Assembly (NCBI RefSeq): GCF_022179185.1
Contig: NZ_BPQJ01000025.1
Coordinates: forward strand, 37,268-101,267
Direction: 5' to 3'
Length of the DNA: 64,000 nt
From: Methylobacterium frigidaeris
Lineage (GTDB): Bacteria > Pseudomonadota > Alphaproteobacteria > Rhizobiales > Beijerinckiaceae
Within the stretch, counting starts at the first letter, position 1; each line of letters opens with the position of its first letter. The translations under genes and the position numbers were made by a program. A model generated the notes under the pieces. That model was not told the DNA's origin and did not search any database. It saw only the letters and a program-made list of their open reading frames with translations. This document shows, one piece after another, positions 48,997 to 57,639 of this stretch.

Positions 48997-49980
48997 ATGA
49001 CTGGCGAACGCTCGTCGCTCCTCTTCGTCCTGGTCCTGGCCGCGGTCTTCCCGTTCGCGGTCCAGAATCCCTACATCCTGCACCTCGCGGTCATCGCCGG
49101 CATCTACGTCGTCCTGGCCACCAGCCTGAACCTGATCGTCGGCTATGTCGGCGAGTTCTCGCTCGGCCACACCGCCTTCTTCGGCATCGGGGCCTACGCC
49201 GCCGCCCTCCTGTCCACCGCCGCGGGGCTGCCGATCTGGCTCACCGTGCCCCTCGCCGGGCTCCTGGCGGGCCTGTTCGGAATCGTCATCGGGGCGATCA
49301 CCCTGCGGTTGCAGGGGCCTTACTTCGTGATCGTCACGCTCGCCTTCGCGGAGGTGCTGCGCATCGTGGCGACCAACTGGATCGGCCTCACCAACGGGCC
49401 GATGGGGATCGCCGGCGTGCCGCAGCCGGCAAGCGTCGCCGCGGCCGGCATCGTCGGCGGCAAGCAGATCTACTACTTCATGGCCGCCGGCATGGTGGCG
49501 GTCTCGCTGTATCTCGCCTGGCGCCTCGTGCGCTCGAATTCCGGCCGGGCCGCCGTGGCGGTGCGGGAGAACCGCTTCGTCGCCCAGTCGATCGGCGTCG
49601 ATCCCTTCCTCACCGCGATGCACGTCTTCACCCTCAGCGCGGTGCTCGCGGGCTTCGCCGGCGGCTTCTACGCCCACTACGTCTCGTTCGTCGGGCCCGA
49701 GGTCTTCCGCTTCTCGTTCATGGCCTCGATGATCATCATGGTCCTGATGGGCGGCAAGGGCACGCTGCTCGGCCCGGTCCTCGGTGCCGTGATCGTCGTC
49801 GGGCTGGAGGAGTACCTCCGGCAGGCGCAGGAGCTGCGACTGACGCTGTTCGGCCTCATCGTGATGGCCGTGGTGCTGTTCGCCCCCAACGGCCTGATGG
49901 GACTGCTGGCGCGCCGCCCGGCCTGGCTCGCCCGGCGCGCCGCCCCGGCCCTCGTCTCGAACCAGGGAGAGCCGGCATGA
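48997..49980 (+). CDS. branched-chain-type ABC permease, LivM-like
   Basis: The 327-residue permease has TSLNLIVGYVGEFSLGHTAFFGIGAYAAALL in sections, TLRLQGPYFVIVTLAFAEVLR and GGKGTLLGPVLGAVIV, all characteristic of LivM. It pairs with the LivH-like permease. The stop overlaps the ATPase start by ATGA. Confidence 0.92.
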   Translation: MTGERSSLLFVLVLAAVFPFAVQNPYILHLAVIAGIYVVLATSLNLIVGYVGEFSLGHTAFFGIGAYAAALLSTAAGLPIWLTVPLAGLLAGLFGIVIGAITLRLQGPYFVIVTLAFAEVLRIVATNWIGLTNGPMGIAGVPQPASVAAAGIVGGKQIYYFMAAGMVAVSLYLAWRLVRSNSGRAAVAVRENRFVAQSIGVDPFLTAMHVFTLSAVLAGFAGGFYAHYVSFVGPEVFRFSFMASMIIMVLMGGKGTLLGPVLGAVIVVGLEEYLRQAQELRLTLFGLIVMAVVLFAPNGLMGLLARRPAWLARRAAPALVSNQGEPA

Positions 49981-50807
49981 GACCTGAGACGACGGCGTCC
50001 CCGGCCGCGCCGCTGCTCCGCGCCGAGCGCCTCTCGATCACGTTCGGCGGGATCAAGGCGGTCACCGATTTCGACCTCACCGTCGGCGACGGCGAGATCG
50101 TCAGCCTGATCGGCCCGAACGGCGCCGGCAAGACCACCTGCTTCAACATGCTGACCGGCTTCTACCGGCCGACCGGCGGCACCGCGCAGTTCCGCGGCCA
50201 GGTGATCACCGGCCTGAAGCCGCACGCCATCGCCCGCAGGGGCCTGGTGCGCAGCTTCCAGAAGACCAGCGTCATGAAGAACCTGACCGTCTTCGAGAAC
50301 GTCGTGACGGGCCACTATCTCCAGACGCGCCAGAGCCTGATGCAGACGTTCCTGTTCGAGGGGGCGTCGAAGCGCGCGGCGGAGGCCGCCCGGCAGCGCT
50401 CGGCCGAGATCGTGCAGCTCCTGGGGCTCGGCACGCGGAGCGAGACGCCGGCGCATCACCTGTCCTGCGGCGACCTGCGCCTGCTCGAGGTCGGCGTGGC
50501 GCTCGCCGCCCGGCCGACGCTCCTGATGCTCGACGAGCCCGCGGCCGGCCTGAACACCGCCGAGGCGAACGCCTTCGGCGAGGTGCTGCGCACGATCGTG
50601 GCGACGCAGGTCCGCTCGCTGCTCCTCGTCGAGCACAATATGGGGTTGGTGATGGGCGTCTCGGACCGCATCGTGGTGATGAATTTCGGCCGCAAGCTGA
50701 TCGAGGGCACCCCCGCGGAGATCCTGGGCAGCGACGAGGTCCGGGAGGCGTATCTGGGCAAGGGAGCGGCGGGCAAGGGAGCGGCGGGCAAGGGAGCCGG
50801 CCGATGA
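49977..50807 (+). CDS. branched-chain-type ABC ATPase, LivG-like
   Basis: The 276-residue ATPase has Walker A GPNGAGKTT, Walker B LLMLDEPAAGLN and the LivG-type LVEHNMGLVMGVSDRIVVM. The ABC signature reads LSCGDLRLLEVGVAL, with Cys in place of the second residue usually Gly or Tyr. The last 16 residues are a tandem repeat (GKGAAGKGAAGKGAGR) absent from typical LivG. ATGA overlaps bind it to both neighbours. Confidence 0.91.
   Translation: MRPETTASPAAPLLRAERLSITFGGIKAVTDFDLTVGDGEIVSLIGPNGAGKTTCFNMLTGFYRPTGGTAQFRGQVITGLKPHAIARRGLVRSFQKTSVMKNLTVFENVVTGHYLQTRQSLMQTFLFEGASKRAAEAARQRSAEIVQLLGLGTRSETPAHHLSCGDLRLLEVGVALAARPTLLMLDEPAAGLNTAEANAFGEVLRTIVATQVRSLLLVEHNMGLVMGVSDRIVVMNFGRKLIEGTPAEILGSDEVREAYLGKGAAGKGAAGKGAGR
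50757..50800 (+). repeat. 15-bp tandem repeat at the 3' end of the LivG-like gene
   Basis: Three units of GGCAAGGGAGCGGCG (the third incomplete and diverged at the end) encode GKGAA repeats. The unit length keeps the frame. The added tail is basic and lies after the ATPase fold. Confidence 0.8.
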
Positions 50808-51523
50808 GCGCCCGCACGGTCCTGGCGGTCTCCGACCTCACCGCGGCCTACGGCAACGCCACGGCCCTCCACGGCGTGTCGCTCGAGGTGCGCGAAGGCG
50901 AGACCGTCGCCCTGATCGGCGCCAACGGCGCCGGCAAGAGCACGACGCTGCGCACGATCTCCGGGCTGCTCGCCGCCCGCTCCGGACGGATCGCCTGGGA
51001 GGGCAAGGACATCACCAACTGGCCGGCGGACCGTGTGGTCGCGGCGGGGCTCTCGCACTGCCCCGAGGAGCGGCACGTCTGGCCCGAGATGACGGTCGAG
51101 GAGAACCTCCGGCTCGGAGGCTACCTGTGCGGGTCGCGACGCGAGGTCGACCGGCGCGCCGCCCTCGCCTTCGGGCGCTTCCCGCGCCTGCAGGAGCGCG
51201 CCGGCCAGCTCGCCGGGACCCTCAGCGGCGGCGAGCAGCAGATGCTCGCGATCGCCCGCGCCCTGATGTCGGAGCCCCGGCTCCTGATGCTCGACGAGCC
51301 GAGCCTCGGCCTCAGCCCGAAGATGGCCGAGGACGTGTTCGCGGTCGTGCGCGACATCAACCGGCACGGCGTCACGGTGCTCTTGGTGGAGCAGAACGTC
51401 CACAATGCCCTGTCGGTCGCGAGCCGCGCCTACGTGCTCGAGACCGGACGGGTGACCGCCGAGCGGAACGCCGGGGACCTGCGCGACGACCCGGACCTGC
51501 TGCGGACCTATCTCGGCGGTTGA
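50804..51523 (+). CDS. branched-chain-type ABC ATPase, LivF-like
   Basis: The 239-residue ATPase carries Walker A GANGAGKST, signature LSGGEQQMLAIARAL, Walker B LLMLDEPSLGLSP and the LivF-type LLVEQNVHNALSVASRAYVLETG in sections. It is the last gene of the importer operon. A 111-base gap with the second TAATTAA inverted repeat separates it from nicC. Confidence 0.92.
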   Translation: MSARTVLAVSDLTAAYGNATALHGVSLEVREGETVALIGANGAGKSTTLRTISGLLAARSGRIAWEGKDITNWPADRVVAAGLSHCPEERHVWPEMTVEENLRLGGYLCGSRREVDRRAALAFGRFPRLQERAGQLAGTLSGGEQQMLAIARALMSEPRLLMLDEPSLGLSPKMAEDVFAVVRDINRHGVTVLLVEQNVHNALSVASRAYVLETGRVTAERNAGDLRDDPDLLRTYLGG

Positions 51524-51558
51524 CGGAACCGGGCGGCAGGCGCGTCGTACCCTCTAAA

Positions 51559-51576
51559 TAATTAACTGATTAATTA
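51559..51576 (+). promoter_or_regulatory. inverted repeat operator upstream of nicC
   Basis: TAATTAA, four bases, TTAATTA repeats the half-sites found at 46877-46898, here with a four-base spacer, 59 bases before the nicC ATG. In DNA of about 70% G+C two such A+T-only arms before two functionally linked operons are unlikely by chance. It is the probable second site of the TetR regulator. Confidence 0.6.
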
Positions 51577-51634
51577 CCCCGTGGCGGCCTCGCCTGGCCT
51601 GGCTCCCGGGACGGACGGGTGAGGAGTTGCATCG

Positions 51635-52828
51635 ATGAGGATCGGCATTATCGGCGGCGGGATCGGCGGCACCGCGACGGCCTACGCGCTGCTGCGCCAG
51701 GGCTTCGACGTCACCATCTTCGAGCAGGCGGCGGCCTTCGGCGAGGTCGGCGCCGGGGTTCAGATGACCCCGAACGCCGTCAAGGCGATCAAGGGGCTCG
51801 GCCTCTCCGACAAGCTCCTGCGCGCGGCCTTCTACCCGAAGGCGATCGTCGGCCGGAACTGGCAGAGCGGGCGCGAGAACTTCCGCATCGACCTCGGCGA
51901 CGAGTTCCGCCGGCACTACGACGCCCCCTTCATCCACATCCACCGAGCCGACCTGCTCGACGTCTTCGCGACCGAGCTGCCGTCGGAGATCTGCCGCTTC
52001 GGCCGCCGCTGCGTCGGGGTGGTGCAGACGGAGACCGGCGCGCGGGCCGAGTTCGAGGGCGGCGAGACCTTCTCGGCCGACCTGATCATCGGCGCGGACG
52101 GGGTGCGCTCGGCAGTGCGGGGCGCGCTGTTCGAGGCGGGCGACCTGCGCTGGACCGGCCACCAATGTTACCGGGCGCTGGTGCCGACGGACGGCGTCGT
52201 CGATGACGTCAACCCGGACAGCACCTTCTGGATGGGACCGAACGCCCACGTGGTGACCTACTACGTCAAGGGCGGCCGGATGGTGAACATCGTGGCGGTG
52301 ACCGAGGCGTCGGAGTGGGTGGCCGAGAGCTGGAGCACCCGCGCCTCCCGCGACCAGATGCTGGCCGACTTCGCGGGCTGGCAGCCGACCCTGCAGACGC
52401 TCTTCGCCCGCGTCGACGAGGTCTACAACTGGGGCCTGTTCGACCGCGACCCGATGCAGACTTGGTCGAAGGGCGCGGTGACGCTGCTCGGCGACGCCTG
52501 CCACCCGATGCTGCCGTTCCTGTCACAGGGCGCCGCGATGGCGATCGAGGACGCCTACGTGCTCGCCACCGCCCTGGCGCTGCATCGCCGGGATCTCGGC
52601 GCGGCGCTCCAGGCCTACGAGGGCGAGCGGCTGCCGCGCACCGCCCGGGTCCAGCTCGAGGCGCGGGAGCGCGGCCGGACCTACCACCTGCCGAGCGAGG
52701 AAGAGATGGCGGCCCGCGACGCGGATTATGCCCGCCGCGCCAAGGAGGACCCGCGCACGACCGGCATCAACACCGACTGGGTCTACGACTACGACCCGCG
52801 CGCCTTCGCCCGCGCCCTCGCCGCCTGA
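51635..52828 (+). CDS. nicC: 6-hydroxynicotinate 3-monooxygenase
   Basis: The 397-residue class A flavin monooxygenase has the FAD motif GGGIGGTATAYALL at residue 7, the DG motif GADGVRSAVRG and the GD motif GDACHPMLPFLSQGAAMAIEDA in sections. The family (salicylate hydroxylase/NicC-like) is clear. The NicC assignment comes from its close match in length and the following nicD, nicX and nicF genes, which form the complete lower pathway. It converts 6-hydroxynicotinate to 2,5-dihydroxypyridine with loss of CO2, using NADH and FAD. It is the first gene of the operon, after a palindromic operator. Confidence 0.83.
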   Translation: MRIGIIGGGIGGTATAYALLRQGFDVTIFEQAAAFGEVGAGVQMTPNAVKAIKGLGLSDKLLRAAFYPKAIVGRNWQSGRENFRIDLGDEFRRHYDAPFIHIHRADLLDVFATELPSEICRFGRRCVGVVQTETGARAEFEGGETFSADLIIGADGVRSAVRGALFEAGDLRWTGHQCYRALVPTDGVVDDVNPDSTFWMGPNAHVVTYYVKGGRMVNIVAVTEASEWVAESWSTRASRDQMLADFAGWQPTLQTLFARVDEVYNWGLFDRDPMQTWSKGAVTLLGDACHPMLPFLSQGAAMAIEDAYVLATALALHRRDLGAALQAYEGERLPRTARVQLEARERGRTYHLPSEEEMAARDADYARRAKEDPRTTGINTDWVYDYDPRAFARALAA

Positions 52829-52971
52829 CCGGCCGTGCCGCACCGACGGGCCGTTCTTCAGGTCCGTGATCGGGCTCGACCTCGTCGACACCCGCATCGC
52901 GGGCGGCGGCACGCTGCTCTCGGGCCTCTACTGAGCCGGCGCGAGCGAGGAGGAACGGTCATTAAGGAGGA

Positions 52972-53802
52972 ATGGACTTGGCTCTTGACGACTCGGCTCT
53001 CGACGACTCGGCTCTCGACAACTTGCCGCTCGGCTACAACGTTCACGCCAACGGCATCCGCCACCACCTGATCCACCATCCCGGCCACGGGCCGACGCTG
53101 CTGCTGATCCCGGGCATCACCTCGCCGGCGGTCACCTGGGGCTTCGTCGCCGAGCGCCTGAGCGCGGCGTTCGACGTCCACGTCCTCGACGTCCGCGGCC
53201 GCGGGCTCAGCCAGGCGGGCGACCTCGACTACTCCCTCGACGCGATGGCGGACGACGCGATCGCCCTCGCCGCCGGGCTCGGCCGGCCGATCGTGCTCGG
53301 CCACTCGATGGGCGCGCGCACGGCGATCCGGGCGGCGCGGCGGGCTCCGGACGCGGCCTCGGGGCTGATCCTCGTCGATCCGCCGGTGAGCGGGCCGGGG
53401 CGCCGGGCCTACCCCTCGCCCTGGTCCTGGTACGAGGAGTCGATCCGCCTGGCGCAAGCGGGCTGCTCGGCCGAGGACATGAAGCCGTTCTGCCCGACCT
53501 GGACCGAGGCGCAGCGGGCGCTGCGGGCCGAGTGGCTGCACACCTGCCAGCTCGACGCAGTCGCGACGACCTATGCGGGCTTCCACACCGACGACATCCA
53601 CCAGGACCTGCCGCACCTCGCGACGCCGGCCCGCCTCGTCGTCGCCGGCGGTGCGCCGGTGATCCAGGACGAGGACGTCGCCGAGATCCGGCGCCTCGCC
53701 CCGGCGATGGAGGTGCGGGTCGTTCCGGGCGCTGGCCACATGATCCCGTGGGACGACCTCGAGGGCTTCCTGGCGGCAGTGATGGATTTCCGGGCGGGCT
53801 GA
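52972..53802 (+). CDS. nicD: N-formylmaleamate deformylase
   Basis: The 276-residue alpha/beta hydrolase has Ser112 in GHSMGA, Asp136 in LVDPP and His256 in GAGHMIPWDD. These are each exactly 11 positions later than the Ser101/Asp125/His245 triad I recall for Pseudomonas putida NicD. The shift equals an N-terminal extension made of ALDDS repeats. AAGGAGG precedes ATG 52972. NicD removes formate from N-formylmaleamate, the product of NicX. The genes before and after it fit this role exactly. Bases 52829-52971 hold no convincing gene. Confidence 0.88.
   Translation: MDLALDDSALDDSALDNLPLGYNVHANGIRHHLIHHPGHGPTLLLIPGITSPAVTWGFVAERLSAAFDVHVLDVRGRGLSQAGDLDYSLDAMADDAIALAAGLGRPIVLGHSMGARTAIRAARRAPDAASGLILVDPPVSGPGRRAYPSPWSWYEESIRLAQAGCSAEDMKPFCPTWTEAQRALRAEWLHTCQLDAVATTYAGFHTDDIHQDLPHLATPARLVVAGGAPVIQDEDVAEIRRLAPAMEVRVVPGAGHMIPWDDLEGFLAAVMDFRAG
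52981..53025 (+). repeat. three 15-bp repeats at the start of nicD
   Basis: GCTCTTGACGACTCG, GCTCTCGACGACTCG and GCTCTCGACAACTTG follow one another, encoding ALDDS-ALDDS-ALDNL. The expansion keeps the frame and lengthens the N-terminus by about eleven residues relative to the Pseudomonas enzyme. Confidence 0.8.
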
Positions 53803-53844
53803 TGCGCCCGCCTGCACGACCCCGAAGAGGAAGGACTGAGCGAG

Positions 53845-54876
53845 ATGGATCACTTCAGCTTCACCGAGATCTGCCTGCACCAGCTGACGATGTCCGGCGT
53901 GCGCGAGGGCGAGCGGCTCGTGGTGCTCACGCAAGGCAACCAGCGTCTCGACTACGCCGATGCGTTCATGGCTGCCGGCCAGCGGCTCGGGGCGCGGATG
54001 TACCACATGCGCCTGCCCGCGACGCCGCCGGCCGGCGCCTGGGCCGTCGGCCAGACCGGGCTCGCGGCGATGCCCGAGGCGGTGGAGGCGCTGAAGGCCG
54101 CCGACATGCTGATCGACTGCATCTTCCTGCTGTTCTCGCCCGAGCAGATGGCGATCCAGGCGGCGGGCACCCGCATCCTGACCGCGGTGGAGCCGCCGGA
54201 GCTGCTGGCCCGGATGCTGCCGAGCAAAGAGCTGCGCGAGAAGGTCGAGATCGGCGCCGAGTACCTGGCGAAGGCGAAGGTGATGCGCATCACCTCACCG
54301 CACGGCACCGACGTCACCTACACGCTCGACACCTACCCGACCGTCGCGGAATACGCCTGCACCGACCAGCCGGGCCGCTGGGACCACTGGCCGTCGGGCT
54401 TCGTCTTCACCGGCGGCGACGACGACGGCGTCGACGGCACGATCGTGGTGGCGCCGGGCGACATCCTCCTGCCGCAGAACATGTACGTGCGCGAGCCGAT
54501 CACCTACACGATCGAGAAGGGCTGGATCACCGACATCCGCGGCGGCCTCGAGGCCGAGCTGGTCAAGTCCTACATGGCCGGCTTCGACGACCCGCGCGGC
54601 AGGGGCATGAGCCATGTCGGCTGGGGCATGAACCCCAAGGCCCGCTGGCACGGCATGGTGCCGGGCGAGTTCCCGGGCGGCATGGGCATGGAGCCGCGCT
54701 CGTACTACGGCAACGTGATGTTCTCGACCGGCCCGAACAACGAGCTCGGCGGCCCGAACGACACCGCATGCCATCTCGACATCCCGATGCGCGGCTGCTC
54801 GCTGTTCCTCGACGGCGAGCCGATCGTCCTTCACGGCGACCTCGTCGTGAAGGACATGCAGATGAGCCGCGCCTGA
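53845..54876 (+). CDS. nicX: 2,5-dihydroxypyridine 5,6-dioxygenase
   Basis: The 343-residue protein belongs to the aminopeptidase-like (M29-related) extradiol dioxygenases represented by NicX. The iron ligands His257 (GMSHVGWG), His310 and Asp312 (ACHLDIPM) are each eight positions from His265, His318 and Asp320 as I recall them for the P. putida enzyme, so the metal site is complete. It opens the ring of 2,5-dihydroxypyridine to N-formylmaleamate. It is the third gene of the operon, 42 bases after nicD. Confidence 0.9.
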   Translation: MDHFSFTEICLHQLTMSGVREGERLVVLTQGNQRLDYADAFMAAGQRLGARMYHMRLPATPPAGAWAVGQTGLAAMPEAVEALKAADMLIDCIFLLFSPEQMAIQAAGTRILTAVEPPELLARMLPSKELREKVEIGAEYLAKAKVMRITSPHGTDVTYTLDTYPTVAEYACTDQPGRWDHWPSGFVFTGGDDDGVDGTIVVAPGDILLPQNMYVREPITYTIEKGWITDIRGGLEAELVKSYMAGFDDPRGRGMSHVGWGMNPKARWHGMVPGEFPGGMGMEPRSYYGNVMFSTGPNNELGGPNDTACHLDIPMRGCSLFLDGEPIVLHGDLVVKDMQMSRA

Positions 54877-54950
54877 CGCCGACGGCCACCCGATGCCCGC
54901 CGCCACGGTCCCGGCCCGGGACCGTGGCCCACCGACCCCGCGAGGCTCCC

Positions 54951-55604
54951 ATGTCCCAGCACATCGCCGCCCAGGACACCGTCTATGCCGGGGCCGGCTT
55001 CGGCGCGCCCGTCCCGCGCGGCACCCGGCCGGCCTTGCTGGTCGTCGACTTCAGCTACGGCTTCACCGACACGCGCTACCCGACCGCCTCGGACATGAGC
55101 GCCGAGATCACCCGGACCCGGCTTCTGACGGAGGCGGCCCGCACGGCCGGCATGCCGGTCGTCTACACGACGATCGCCTACACGCCGCTGGAGCGCGACA
55201 GCCTGCCGTGGCTGAAGAAGGCGAAGGGCATGGCCGACCTGATGGCCGGCTCGCGCCTCGTCGCGATCGACGAGCGCTGCGGCATGACACCGGGCGACGC
55301 CCTGATCGTCAAGCACGGCGCCTCGGCCTTCTTCGGCACCAACCTCGCGGCACTTCTGACGGGTGCGCAAGTCGACACCGTCGTGGTGACCGGCGCGACC
55401 ACCTCGGGCTGCGTGCGCGCGACCGTCGTCGACGCGGTGCAGTCCGGCTTCAACGTCCTCGTGCCGCGGGATTGCTGCGGCGACCGGGCGAAGGGCCCGC
55501 ACGAGGCCAACCTCTACGACATGCACCAGAAATACGCCGACGTGACGGATTCGGCCGAGATCCTGGCCTGGATCGGCCAAGTCGCCGCCACGCGGCGGCC
55601 GTAG
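54951..55604 (+). CDS. nicF: maleamate amidohydrolase
   Basis: The 217-residue isochorismatase-fold protein has the Asp33 (LLVVDFSYGF), Lys121 (LIVKHGASAFFGT) and Cys154 (TGATTSGCVRAT) triad of cysteine amidohydrolases. The N-terminal HIAAQDTVYAGAGFG and the metal-site EANLYDMHQKYADV agree with NicF-type maleamate amidases. It converts maleamate to maleate and ammonia, the last step before maleate isomerase. No maleate isomerase gene follows. It is the last gene of the nic operon. Confidence 0.87.
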   Translation: MSQHIAAQDTVYAGAGFGAPVPRGTRPALLVVDFSYGFTDTRYPTASDMSAEITRTRLLTEAARTAGMPVVYTTIAYTPLERDSLPWLKKAKGMADLMAGSRLVAIDERCGMTPGDALIVKHGASAFFGTNLAALLTGAQVDTVVVTGATTSGCVRATVVDAVQSGFNVLVPRDCCGDRAKGPHEANLYDMHQKYADVTDSAEILAWIGQVAATRRP

Positions 55605-55708
55605 CGGCCGCCCGAGACCCACGCCACCGAACTCGGGACCAAACAGCACGAGGATCGCACCCCGTCCTGGTGGCAGGACGCGGTCCTCGACCCGGCCAGC
55701 GGACCTCA

Positions 55709-56698
55709 TCAGAATTCGACGCCGAAGCGGACGCGCAGGTTGTGACGCGAGAACTGGGCCAGGTTGAACGCCCGGTCGGAGAAGTCCGGGTCGCGGTCGT
55801 GCCCGAACACCTGCGTCGAGTAGGCCAGGGTGAGAAAGCCCTTCTCCATGACCTGATAGTGCAGCACCGGGCCGATGAAGACGGCGTGGCCCTCGAAGCG
55901 GTTCAGGAACGCCCCGTCATACGCGCGCAGGTACCTTGCCTCCGGTCCCACGAAGAGGCTGCCCGCCACCTTCGCCATCAACGTGCCCGAGAGCGAGAGC
56001 GTCGAGGACCGGTCGACCGCCCCGGCGCCCTTCAGCCGCGACACCTGGGGGTCGTAGATCAGGTTGAGGCCGGCCCACAGCGCGTCCGGCACCAACCGCA
56101 TGTCGGCGATGAGGCGGTTCTCGACGCTGAACACGTCCGCGCCCTGGCCCTCGACGGGCGTGATCCGGGCGTATTGCGGTTCGGCCTGAAGCGCCACGCT
56201 GAACGGCCGATCCTCGGTGCGCTTGAAGAACTGATACTTCAACTCGACCGAACCGCCGTTGAAGGTGCCGAAAGACTTGTCCGGTACCCCCGCGATGTTG
56301 CGGCTGTCGCGGGCGTCGAACCAGAGGCCCGGCTCGATGCTGAAGTTGTCGGTCGGGTCGTACTGGTAGCTGATGAGAGGCTGTGCCGCGCTGTAGCCTG
56401 ACCGGCCGGGCCCGTCCCGGCGCTTGCCGAAGCGGCCGACGGTGTCGACCAGCACTTCCTGCTGGCCCTTCTTGCCGGTGTCGGTCCCCTCGGTGAACCC
56501 GAAGAGGTTCTCGGTATCGACCTCGTCGGGCACGTCGCCCGTCTCGGCCGCCTGCGCCTTGTTGGCCGCCTGCACCTTGCGCCCGTTGCCGCCCGCTGGG
56601 GTATCGCCGGCTCGGGCGGGCGCGGCAACGGCCAGCAGCCCCACGAGGAGGAGCGCCACACGGCAGTGCAGGTCGAGCATGAGAGGAACGATGGGCAT
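55709..56698 (-). CDS. outer-membrane beta-barrel protein of unknown function
   Basis: The 329-residue protein has a signal peptide (LHCRVALLLVGLLAVAAPARA), a charged region of about 50 residues, then alternating amphipathic strands (YQYDPTDNFSIEPGLWFDAR, GGSVELKYQFFK, VALQAEPQYARITP, TLSLSGTLMAKVAGSLFVGPEARYL in sections). It ends in RVRFGVEF, the aromatic C-terminal residue expected of BAM-inserted barrels. I do not recognise the family. It converges on nicF and could be an outer-membrane channel, but no link to the nic pathway can be shown. Start 56698 or 56680. Confidence 0.72.
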   Translation of the reverse strand: MPIVPLMLDLHCRVALLLVGLLAVAAPARAGDTPAGGNGRKVQAANKAQAAETGDVPDEVDTENLFGFTEGTDTGKKGQQEVLVDTVGRFGKRRDGPGRSGYSAAQPLISYQYDPTDNFSIEPGLWFDARDSRNIAGVPDKSFGTFNGGSVELKYQFFKRTEDRPFSVALQAEPQYARITPVEGQGADVFSVENRLIADMRLVPDALWAGLNLIYDPQVSRLKGAGAVDRSSTLSLSGTLMAKVAGSLFVGPEARYLRAYDGAFLNRFEGHAVFIGPVLHYQVMEKGFLTLAYSTQVFGHDRDPDFSDRAFNLAQFSRHNLRVRFGVEF

Positions 56699-56942
56699 GA
56701 CCGGCTCCGGAACCGGTGCCTTCTATATCGAGGATGCCCGTCCTGGATGCGGCTGTTTCGCGACACCCGGGGATAACCGAGCCGAGGAACGGGTTGATCG
56801 CGGGTTCGAACAGCCGGGCTGGAGACACGCTCGGGCTTCGAACGCGCTCCACACCCTGTCCCGGTGGCCGGTGCAGACCGACGAGGACGAATTCGTCGTC
56901 CGCTGGCTGTTCGAGCACGCCACCGGGCGTCAGGCCGACGGC

Positions 56943-57461
56943 TCAGCTGTCCTGCGTCGCCGGCGAGCGCGAGGGCAGCACCCAGTTCGGCCTGACGAAG
57001 TGACAGGTGTAGCCGCCGGGTCGGCGTTCCAGGTAATCCTGGTGCTCCGGCTCGGCCTCCCAGAACGGGCCGGCGGGCGCCAGCTCGGTCACGACCTTCC
57101 CGGGCCACAGACCGGAGGCGTCGACGTCGGCGATGGTGTCCTCCGCGACGCGGCGCTGGTCGTCGTCGGCGTAGAAGATGGCCGAGCGATAGCTCGGCCC
57201 CCTGTCGTTGCCCTGCCGGTTCGGCGTCGTGGGGTCGTGGATCTGGAAGAAGAACTCCAGCATGCGCCGGAAGCTGGTCCGGGCCGGATCGTAGATGATC
57301 TCGATGGCCTCGGCATGGGTGCCATGGTTGCGGTAGGTGGCGTTGGCCACGTCGCCGCCCGTGTAGCCGACGCGGGTCGACACGACGCCGTCCTGGCGCC
57401 TGATGAGATCCTGCATGCCCCAGAAGCACCCGCCCGCCAGCACCGCTCTCTCGGTTCGCAT
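56943..57461 (-). CDS. msrA: peptide-methionine (S)-S-oxide reductase
   Basis: The 172-residue protein contains the catalytic GGCFWG motif with Cys12, VGYTGG, TYRNHGTHAEAIEIIYDP and a C-terminal YTCHFVRPNW. It repairs S-methionine sulfoxide with thioredoxin. Length is typical of short MsrA proteins. It stands alone between the beta-barrel gene and decayed sequence. Confidence 0.93.
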   Translation of the reverse strand: MRTERAVLAGGCFWGMQDLIRRQDGVVSTRVGYTGGDVANATYRNHGTHAEAIEIIYDPARTSFRRMLEFFFQIHDPTTPNRQGNDRGPSYRSAIFYADDDQRRVAEDTIADVDASGLWPGKVVTELAPAGPFWEAEPEHQDYLERRPGGYTCHFVRPNWVLPSRSPATQDS

Positions 57462-57639
57462 CGTCGTCTCCCGTCAATCGCCTCGCAGGTCCGACCTATA
57501 TGGGGTTGAGGGTGAGGCTTTTCCCCCGGCCGTCATCGGGAGTGCTGGTCACGGACCGGCTCGGGCACTCTCCCTCCCGGCCGAGCCAGGTATGGACGGG
57601 CGGCACCCGGCGCGCATCGGTCGCCCGGTCGCTGGATGA

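Noticed and set aside
52728..52934. Short plus-strand frame ending FFRSVIGLDLVDTRIAGGG between nicC and nicD
   Set aside because: The last 25 residues look protein-like, but the frame begins within nicC in another frame with low-complexity sequence, and no start or ribosome-binding site suits a separate gene.
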